64,000 bases of DNA. Source: UBA7985 sp002711265. GTDB taxonomy: Bacteria > Pseudomonadota > Alphaproteobacteria > UBA7985. The position numbers and the translations under genes were made by a program. The DNA lies in the NCBI GenBank assembly GCA_965660945.1, contig CBFIBS010000014.1, positions 17,398-81,397 on the forward strand. Direction: 5' to 3'. Positions 57,928 to 64,000 of this stretch are shown here, piece after piece (position 1 is the stretch's first letter; every line of letters starts with the position of its first letter). The notes under the pieces are model-generated. The model did not search any database and was not told where the DNA came from. It worked only from the letters and a program-made list of their open reading frames with translations.

Positions 57928-59369
57928 GCTTCTGCCTCTGCCTCCCGGGCTGGCGCTGCTCCCTGCTGACCGGGCCTGCAGCCGATTTCGGGCCGATGCA
58001 GCCAGCGTCCCCCACCCGGGGTGCCTGCGAAGTCACTCCCGGCCGCCAGCGTCTCACCGCGCAGCAGCACGCGCTCGGGCCAGCCGCGCAGGCGCCGCCC
58101 TTCCCAGGGGTTATAGCCGACATTGTCGTGCAGATCGTCGGCGCCGTAGGTCCGCTCGGTCTCCGGGTTCCAGATAACCAGATCGGCGTCCATCCCGGGC
58201 AGGATCGCGCCTTTGCCGGGCAAGCCGTAGAGCTGCGCAGGGGTCCGCGCCGTTATGTCGGCAAAGGCCAGCGGCCCGCCGCGCCCTTGCGTGACCATGG
58301 CGTCGAACAGCAAAGGCAGACGCGTTTCCAGCCCCGGCAGGCCGTTGGCGATCTGTGAGAAGTCCGCGTCCGGCCCGGCGGCAAGCTTACCGGTTTCATC
58401 AAAGCGGTAGGGGGCATGGTCCGAGGAGACGAGGCTGACCGTCCCGTCGAGAAGTCCCGCCCAGAGCGCTTCCTGATCCTGCGCGGTGCGTTGCGGGGGC
58501 GAGCACATCCACTTCGCCCCTTCCAGCCCGGGCTTGTCGAGCACGTCTTCGGTCATCAGGAGGTAGTGCGGGCAGGTTTCACACCACACCGGCGCGCCAC
58601 GGGCCTTGGCCGCGCGGATGGCCTCGACGCCTTCAGCCGTGGAGACGTGGAACAGCATCACCGGCTGATCGAGGTATTCGGCAAAGCGGCAGATGCGCTC
58701 GATCGCCTCGATTTCGGCCATGCGGGGACGGGAGCGGGCATGGTCGCGCGGATGGCGATGCCCGGCGGCGAGCAGCGACGCCCGGGCGCGGGCGATGATC
58801 GCGTCGTTTTCGGCGTGGACGCAGACCAGCGCTCCGCTCGCGCGGGCCAGCGCCATCACCCGCAGGATTTCCGCATCACCGAGCTGGATGTTGTAGGTGG
58901 TGAAGACTTTCAGCGACCGGTGCCCGGCGGCCATCAGAGCCGCGAGGTCAGCCTCAAAGCCCGGGACCGACAGGTCGGTCAGGGTGAGGTGGAAGGCATG
59001 ATCGATCATCGCACCGCGCTCGGCGCGGGTGGCGTAATCGGCCACTGTGTCAGCCAGGGTCTGTCCGGCAGCCTGAGCGGCGAAGGAAATGACGCTGGTG
59101 GTTCCGCCCATGGCTGCGGACCGGGTGGCGGTCTCGAAAGTATCGGCGTTCCACTGCCCCATCCCGGACATCTGCTCGATATGCGCATGGACATCGACCC
59201 CGCCGGGCATGATCAGGCGACCTGGCGCTTCGATCATCCGGCGCGCAGCTGGGACCGGCGTGCCGACAGAAGCGATGCGGCCGCCATCGACGCCCAGATC
59301 GCCCTCGACAATGCCCTCTGGCGTGACGATCTGTGCCTGTCTGATGACTAGATCGATTTGCTGGCTCAC
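57924..59369 (-). CDS. Dihydropyrimidinase/hydantoinase-type amidohydrolase
   Basis: 481 residues. Di-metal site H61-x-H63 (VDVHAHIE), carbamylated K154 (SLKVFTTYN), H185 (VCVHAEND), H241 (MLFHVST) and D317 (SSDHAPYRFDETGK). It opens cyclic ureides or amides. First gene of a three-gene operon with racemase and DapA-like enzyme. No N-carbamoylase is present, although the isochorismatase-like hydrolase at 40766 could in principle act later. A C-terminal Ala/Glu-rich tail (QQGAAPAREAEAEA) is poorly conserved-looking. Confidence 0.9.
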   Translation of the reverse strand: MSQQIDLVIRQAQIVTPEGIVEGDLGVDGGRIASVGTPVPAARRMIEAPGRLIMPGGVDVHAHIEQMSGMGQWNADTFETATRSAAMGGTTSVISFAAQAAGQTLADTVADYATRAERGAMIDHAFHLTLTDLSVPGFEADLAALMAAGHRSLKVFTTYNIQLGDAEILRVMALARASGALVCVHAENDAIIARARASLLAAGHRHPRDHARSRPRMAEIEAIERICRFAEYLDQPVMLFHVSTAEGVEAIRAAKARGAPVWCETCPHYLLMTEDVLDKPGLEGAKWMCSPPQRTAQDQEALWAGLLDGTVSLVSSDHAPYRFDETGKLAAGPDADFSQIANGLPGLETRLPLLFDAMVTQGRGGPLAFADITARTPAQLYGLPGKGAILPGMDADLVIWNPETERTYGADDLHDNVGYNPWEGRRLRGWPERVLLRGETLAAGSDFAGTPGGGRWLHRPEIGCRPGQQGAAPAREAEAEA

Positions 59370-59543
59370 CCTGCGTGTTCCCTGCGGTAGCGTGACCGGA
59401 TGCGGTCCACTATGCCCGCAGAACCCGCCCGCGCAAAGCGGTAGCAGGCGCCCCAGCGCCGTTGCGTTCCCCGGGTGGCGCGTTTCGTCGCCTTTGCTCT
59501 CTGAAACGATCTGAAGCAGTCCCGATATCAGAATTTACAGGCC

Positions 59544-59557
59544 TTGGTCTAGACCGA
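59544..59557. promoter_or_regulatory. Candidate operator upstream of hydantoinase operon
   Basis: TTGGTCTAGACCGA contains the 10-bp palindrome GGTCTAGACC. It lies in the 220-bp spacer between the hydantoinase start (59369) and the META-domain gene (59590). A GntR-type TGGT...ACC form; no regulator gene is adjacent. Confidence 0.4.
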
Positions 59558-59589
59558 CTGTCATCAACCCAACGCCAAAGGTTCCTCCC

Positions 59590-60225
59590 ATGGTCTCCGA
59601 CACCGCTTTCGCCACGCCCGCGCTGCAAAACCACGCCCCGTCGCCGCTGAGGGCGATCCTCACCCTGCTCTCACAGGTTTTCGCCGTCTTCGCCTTCTTC
59701 ATCGTCGTTACGCTGTTTGCTGCATCGGCTGCCCGCGCCGACAATGAGCGGCCGTTGCAGATCACCCCCGGTCTGCTGCTGCCACTGCCAGACCCGATCC
59801 CGCCCGAGTTCGGCTACGACGACAGCATCGGGCTGCCGGTGTTTCACGCCCTCTCCGGCCTGTGGTGGGCGCACACGCTGTTCGACGAGCAGGGCCATGC
59901 CATCTGGCAAGGCGGGCAGAACACCGACAGCGTGGTTCTGCGCATCGACATGAAGGGCCAGTTCAGCACCCGCGATGAGTGCAACTACCTCAATGGATCA
60001 TTCAACCCGTCCAGCGATGACGGCCAGGTCAGCGTTAACCCGATGATGGCATCGACCCTGATGCTGTGCTGGGACGACTACCCCCCGACGATCGGTCTCA
60101 CCCGGATTGCCCGTTTTGAGAAAGAGGGGTTCGAGCTGCGCCTGTTCGACGACAGTGACCGGCCTGTTGGCTTTTTCTACAACATGCACGGGCTGGCGGC
60201 GCTATTCGACGATCTGCTGAACTAG
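59590..60225 (+). CDS. Secreted META/HslJ-like domain protein
   Basis: 211 residues with an N-terminal membrane/signal segment (about 20-50, LLSQVFAVFAFFIVVTLFAASAARA). The C-terminal half has the META-domain pattern: CNYLNGSFNPSSDDGQVSVNPMMASTLMLCW, matching the family GCN...NGS...MASTLMAC order. META domains are found in envelope stress and secreted proteins; molecular role unknown. ATG 59590 assigned without a clear ribosome site. Confidence 0.75.
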   Translation: MVSDTAFATPALQNHAPSPLRAILTLLSQVFAVFAFFIVVTLFAASAARADNERPLQITPGLLLPLPDPIPPEFGYDDSIGLPVFHALSGLWWAHTLFDEQGHAIWQGGQNTDSVVLRIDMKGQFSTRDECNYLNGSFNPSSDDGQVSVNPMMASTLMLCWDDYPPTIGLTRIARFEKEGFELRLFDDSDRPVGFFYNMHGLAALFDDLLN

Positions 60226-60256
60226 GCGCCTCTTTGCTGCTCACCCTTCCACCTCA

Positions 60257-63200
60257 TCATTCGCTGGAACTGAGCAGTAGCGAAGCGTTTCCGCCCGCTG
60301 CCGTCGTATCGACGCACAGATGACGTTCGAGCATGACCTGCGCTGTATCTGGCGTGCCGGTGATCAGCGGGATGATCGCGCCCGGCAGTGCAGCCAGTGC
60401 CCGGGCGTAATCGCGCCCTGTTGCGTCATCTCCCCACCACAGCAGGCCACCGATGGGGGGCAGGGCCGCCAGTGCTTCGGCGGGCAGTCTGCCGCCCGTG
60501 ATGATCGCCCGCCCGCCGAGAGCCTCCACGCTGGCCCGTTGCGCCTGCGCCGCGCGCGCGCCGGGTCCGGCACACAGCATGGGCGCGCGCGGGAACAGCG
60601 ACAGCTCGTTGGTCTCGCCCGTGGGACCGGGAAGCCGCAGCCGCCGGGGTGGCTCGACTGGCACTGCTGCCAAGGCCGCAATCTCCTGTGATAGTTGCGC
60701 GGGCCGGGCCAAGCCGCGCCAGTCCGAGCCTGCAGCCGCTGCCGATTGCTGCCGGAAGCGGGGCAGGTAGTTGGGACCGCCGGCCTTGGGACCAGTCCCC
60801 GACAGGCCTTCACCGCCGAAAGGCTGGCTGCCGACGATCGCGCCGATCTGGTTGCGGTTGGCGTAGACGTTACCGGCGCGGACCCGCGCGAAGACGGCGT
60901 CGATCCGCTTGTTGATCCGCGTGTGGATGCCAAACGTCAGGCCGTAGCCCGTCGCATTGACGGCTTCGATGACGGCTTCGAGTTGATCGGCGCGGTAGGT
61001 CGCAACGTGCAGCACGGGGCCGAAGACCTCGCTCTCCAGCGCGTCGATCCCGTCAACGGCGATCAGCGCCGGGGCGACGAAACTGCCATTTTCCGGTAGT
61101 GGCTCAGGGAGGCGGTAGCGGTGAAGCAGGGCCCCACTGTCCTCGGCGGCGCGGCAGTAGCCCTCGATCTCCGCAGCGGCCTCCGGGGAGATGATCGGGC
61201 CGACATCGGTGCTCAGATCCCAAGGGTCGCCCAGCCGCAGCTGGTCCATGGCACCGATCAGCTGCGCGATAAAGCCCGCTGCCATATCCTCCTGCACGTA
61301 AAGGCAGCGCAGCGCCGAGCACCGCTGGCCCGCTGACTGGAAGGCCGAGGTCAGGATATCCTTGATCGCCTGCTCGGGCAGGGCGGTTGAGTCCACTATC
61401 ATGGTGTTGAGCCCGCCGGTTTCCGCGATCAGCGGCGTGCCCGGCGCGCAGGCGCTGGCGCCGGCCATGGCAGCCTGAATGCGCCGCGCCGTCGCGGTCG
61501 ATCCGGTGAAGGCCACGCCATGGATGCGGGGGTCGCTGGTCAGCTGCGCCCCGACCCGGCTGCCTTCGCCGGGCAGCAGTTGTAGCGCCGTCAGCGGAAC
61601 CCCGGCATCGTGCATCGTCTTGGTCGCCCAGGCGGCAAGCGCAGCCGTCGCCTCGGCCGGCTTGGCCAGCACCGCGTTGCCCGCAGCCAGTGCAGCCGCA
61701 ATTTGACCGGTGAAGATGGCCAGCGGGAAGTTCCACGGACTGATGCAGACAAAGGTCCCGCGTGGTGCCGAGTCCCCGGCGCGCTCTTCGGCCCGGGCGG
61801 CGTAGTAGCGCAGGAAATCCACGGCTTCACGAAGCTCGGCGACGGCGTCGGGCAGGGTCTTGCCCGCCTCGGTCGCCAGCAGGGAAAAGGCCTGATCGAA
61901 GTGCTGCTCATAGAGGTCTGCGACCCGGTTAAGGACCGCTGCACGCTCGCTGGTGGGGGCAGCCCAGGGCCGGGCAGCGGCCAGCGCCCCGTCGATCTCG
62001 GCGGTCGTTGCGGCGCGAACCTCACCGATGGCAGCGCCCGTCGCCGGGTTGTGTATCGCGGTGGATAGCGTCGCTGGCGCTTCCTCTTCCGCCCCTGCGT
62101 TCGGCGCGAGCAGCGGTTCAACGGTCAGCCAGTCCGGCCGCCGCCGCCGGGCATCGATGTCGGCCAGCGTGATCACGTCGGACAGATCCCAGCCCCGGGC
62201 GTTGGGGCGTTCGGGCTGGAACAGGTCGGGGCCCAGCGGGATTGGGGGCGACTGCCGGCGCCGGAGCCTTGCGAGCCGGTCAAAGGGGCAGGCAACGATG
62301 TCTTCAGGGGCAATGCGGCCGTCGACAATCTGGTTGACGAAGGACGAATTCGCGCCGTTTTCCAGCAAGCGGCGAACCAGATAGGCCAGCAGTTCGCGGT
62401 GCGCGCCCACCGGTGCGTAGACGCGGCATCGCACCCCTTCGCTGGCCACCAGATGGCGGTATAGCGCCTCGCCCATCCCGTGCAGGCGCTGAAACTCGTA
62501 GTGGTCGGTTCCGACCGCAGCCGCCATTTCGAGGATGGCAGCGACCGAGTGGGCGTTGTGGGTGGCGAACTGGGGGTACAGCCGGTCGGTCATACCCAGC
62601 AGCCTGCGCGACAGGGCGATGAAGCTGACATCCGAGGCCGGCTTCTGGGTGAAGACCGGATAGCCATCGAGGCCTTCGACCTGGGCGTGTTTGATTTCGG
62701 TGTCCCAGTAGGCGCCCTTGACCAGCCGCACCATCAGCCGTCGATCGAGCGTGCCGGCCATGGCGTAGAGCCCGTCGATCACATCGCCCGCTCGGCGGCC
62801 ATAGCCTTGCACCACCACCCCGAAGCCATCCCAGCCGCTCAGCGCCGGGTCGGCGAGCACAGCGCGGATCACGGCCAGCGACAGGCCCAGCCGGTCTGCC
62901 TCCTCCGCATCGATGTTCAACCCCATGCCAGCCGCCGCCGTGCGCCGTGCAAGGTCTACGACCACCGGCACCAGCTCCGCCAGCACCCGGTTCGCCTGCG
63001 CGACCTCGTAGCGGGGGTGAAGGGCCGACAGCTTGATCGAGATGCCGGGATTCTCGGCGACCGCGCCTGCATTGCAGCGCGCGGCGATGGCGGCAATGGC
63101 GTGCTGGTAGGCCGAGCGGAAGCGGTCGGCATCTGCCGCCGTCAGCGCGGCCTCGCCGAGCATGTCGTAAGAGAAGGTGAAGCCCTGCGCCTCCTCCCGC

Positions 63201-63754
63201 GCTGCCCGTGCCATGGCGGCCTGAATGCTCTCCCCGAGCACGAACTGGCGCCCCATCTGCTTGATCACCGTGCTCACGGCTGCCCGGATCGCCGGGGTGC
63301 CCATTCGGCGCGCCAGCCCCTGCAGTGTGTCGGCTACTGCATCGGCTCCACCATCGGTTCTGGCGGACAGCACCTGCCCGGCAAGCAGCAGCCCCAGCGT
63401 CGATGAATTGACCAGCAACGAGCCGGACTGTCCCAGATGCTCGGACCAGTCAGATCCGGCTATCTTGTCGTCGATCAGGGCGTCGATGGTCCGGGCATCC
63501 GGGATCCGAAGCAGGGCCTCGGCGAGGCACATGAGGGCCACCCCCTCATCACTGGACAGGCCATACTCCGCAAGAAACGCCTCCATCAGCCCCGGCCGGG
63601 CGCCGGATCGCACGGCCTGCACGTAGCCGACGGCCCGTCGGACAATCGCGGCGCGGGCCGCCGTGCTCAGGTCGGCGGTGCCGATCAGGCTTTCGAGGAG
63701 ATCGGGGTCGTTCCGGCGTTTGTTGAGATCCCATGTCGGGTCGAGCTGTTGCAT
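60257..63754 (-). CDS. putA: Bifunctional proline dehydrogenase / delta-1-pyrroline-5-carboxylate dehydrogenase
   Basis: 1165 residues. PRODH domain about 160-460: RLVKGAYWDTEIKHAQ, FATHNAHSVAA, YEFQRLHGMG. P5C dehydrogenase domain about 520-1010: catalytic Cys in SAGQRCSALRCLYVQ, Glu in AETGGLNTMIV, EVFGPVLHVATYR. A further C-terminal domain (about 1010-1165) is typical of long PutA proteins. There is no N-terminal ribbon-helix-helix domain, so it is not a self-repressor; regulation by the divergent Lrp-type protein fits. It converts proline to glutamate at the membrane. Confidence 0.95.
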   Translation of the reverse strand: MQQLDPTWDLNKRRNDPDLLESLIGTADLSTAARAAIVRRAVGYVQAVRSGARPGLMEAFLAEYGLSSDEGVALMCLAEALLRIPDARTIDALIDDKIAGSDWSEHLGQSGSLLVNSSTLGLLLAGQVLSARTDGGADAVADTLQGLARRMGTPAIRAAVSTVIKQMGRQFVLGESIQAAMARAAREEAQGFTFSYDMLGEAALTAADADRFRSAYQHAIAAIAARCNAGAVAENPGISIKLSALHPRYEVAQANRVLAELVPVVVDLARRTAAAGMGLNIDAEEADRLGLSLAVIRAVLADPALSGWDGFGVVVQGYGRRAGDVIDGLYAMAGTLDRRLMVRLVKGAYWDTEIKHAQVEGLDGYPVFTQKPASDVSFIALSRRLLGMTDRLYPQFATHNAHSVAAILEMAAAVGTDHYEFQRLHGMGEALYRHLVASEGVRCRVYAPVGAHRELLAYLVRRLLENGANSSFVNQIVDGRIAPEDIVACPFDRLARLRRRQSPPIPLGPDLFQPERPNARGWDLSDVITLADIDARRRRPDWLTVEPLLAPNAGAEEEAPATLSTAIHNPATGAAIGEVRAATTAEIDGALAAARPWAAPTSERAAVLNRVADLYEQHFDQAFSLLATEAGKTLPDAVAELREAVDFLRYYAARAEERAGDSAPRGTFVCISPWNFPLAIFTGQIAAALAAGNAVLAKPAEATAALAAWATKTMHDAGVPLTALQLLPGEGSRVGAQLTSDPRIHGVAFTGSTATARRIQAAMAGASACAPGTPLIAETGGLNTMIVDSTALPEQAIKDILTSAFQSAGQRCSALRCLYVQEDMAAGFIAQLIGAMDQLRLGDPWDLSTDVGPIISPEAAAEIEGYCRAAEDSGALLHRYRLPEPLPENGSFVAPALIAVDGIDALESEVFGPVLHVATYRADQLEAVIEAVNATGYGLTFGIHTRINKRIDAVFARVRAGNVYANRNQIGAIVGSQPFGGEGLSGTGPKAGGPNYLPRFRQQSAAAAGSDWRGLARPAQLSQEIAALAAVPVEPPRRLRLPGPTGETNELSLFPRAPMLCAGPGARAAQAQRASVEALGGRAIITGGRLPAEALAALPPIGGLLWWGDDATGRDYARALAALPGAIIPLITGTPDTAQVMLERHLCVDTTAAGGNASLLLSSSE

Positions 63755-63809
63755 GCAGAGCCATCCCTGTTCAATTCAGGAAATCATAGGGCTTGGCGGG
63801 TAGGTTTTC

Positions 63810-63836
63810 TTCCTGCATTCTGAACATGCACAGGAA
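63810..63836. promoter_or_regulatory. Operator candidate between putA and the Lrp-type gene
   Basis: TTCCTG-N15-CAGGAA (63810-63836) surrounds an inner TGCAT-N7-ATGCA dyad (63814-63830). A nested inverted repeat in a divergent spacer, suitable for an Lrp/PutR-type octameric regulator activating putA. Confidence 0.55.
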
Positions 63837-63876
63837 ATCCGGCTAAATTTGATGCCGCCCTCAGTCTGGAAATGCC

Positions 63877-64000
63877 ATGAATGAAGACTTTTTAGACCAA
63901 TTAGACCGTCGCATCCTGCGCGCGCTCCGGGCCAACGCCCGGCTGTCCATGGTCGCTCTGGGGGAGCAGGTGGGGCTTTCCAAAACCCCTGTGACCGCCC
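63877..64000 (+). CDS. Lrp/AsnC-family regulator, 5' part (probable PutR)
   Basis: 41 codons are visible before the window ends: MNEDFLDQLDRRILRALRAN then ARLSMVALGEQVGLSKTPV, the start of the AsnC-type helix-turn-helix (LDRxIL, LGxxVGLSxTPV). It is divergent from putA; in many alphaproteobacteria this gene is putR, the proline-responsive activator of putA. Confidence 0.85.
   Translation, partial: MNEDFLDQLDRRILRALRANARLSMVALGEQVGLSKTPVTA

Noticed and set aside
1..64000. CRISPR arrays, insertion sequences, prophage, tRNA and rRNA genes
   Set aside because: Looked for spaced direct repeats, transposase motifs, terminal inverted repeats and cloverleaf patterns while reading; none was convincing. 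A tRNA covariance search was not possible here.

Overview
The window is high-GC DNA from a heterotrophic member of the Pseudomonadota, most likely an alphaproteobacterium. The reasons are the fused NuoE/NuoF-type formate dehydrogenase subunit, LigM-type O-demethylases, TRAP and Liv transporters with FCD-type GntR regulators, and PutA next to a divergent Lrp-type regulator. The taxon is inferred from gene content only. The sequence is a draft assembly: a 9-N gap inside gcvP is flanked by an exact 77-bp duplicate, the mark of unresolved contig overlap. I found no insertion sequence, phage, CRISPR array, rRNA or tRNA.

Layout. 1-5998: the start of a formate dehydrogenase beta subunit, three small unknown genes, an OsmC-like protein and a photolyase/cryptochrome. 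6113-13046: an accessory cluster of two metallo-beta-lactamase-fold hydrolases, a DRE-TIM acyltransferase/lyase, a LysR regulator with a near-perfect operator, a divergent LigM paralogue and an FrhB-like iron-sulfur flavoprotein. 13206-26961: about 14 kb on the minus strand, comprising a VanR-like GntR regulator, a close LigM homologue, a TRAP transporter (dctPQM), a branched-chain-type ABC transporter (binding protein, livHMGF), a vanillin-dehydrogenase-like ALDH and a flotillin. LivF carries a Pro/Ala-rich tail of about 240 residues. GTATAC-centred operator-like sites lie before the regulator and before the ABC binding protein, suggesting one regulon. 27157-29482: an alpha/beta hydrolase, a TauE-type exporter and a GST. 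29532-34392: a tandem glycine riboswitch and gcvTHP. 34537-39789: a DUF1989 protein, then an ALDH, an Fe-alcohol dehydrogenase, a 40-codon coupled ORF and a flavin monooxygenase in tight overlap.

39912-46347: a 2OG-Fe(II) oxygenase, a cysteine hydrolase and a complete oligopeptide-type ABC transporter with fused ATPases. 46390-56211: bioY, a PhyH-like dioxygenase with a GntR regulator, a decayed stretch, a small citrate-synthase-like lyase, a truncated Gfo/Idh pseudogene, a P450, an EamA transporter, a sterol-desaturase-family protein, nicotinamidase, a methyltransferase, and two small secreted proteins, one with an internal repeat. 56313-59369: an operon of a DapA-like aldolase/lyase, a hydantoin racemase and a hydantoinase. 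59590-64000: a META-domain lipoprotein-like protein, putA and a truncated divergent Lrp-type gene.

A recurring theme is one-carbon chemistry: two tetrahydrofolate-type demethylase homologues, glycine cleavage and NAD-dependent formate oxidation could together take methyl groups to CO2. The least explained parts are the 6-13 kb cluster, the Liv transporter with an extended LivF co-encoded with a flotillin, and the DapA/racemase/hydantoinase operon.
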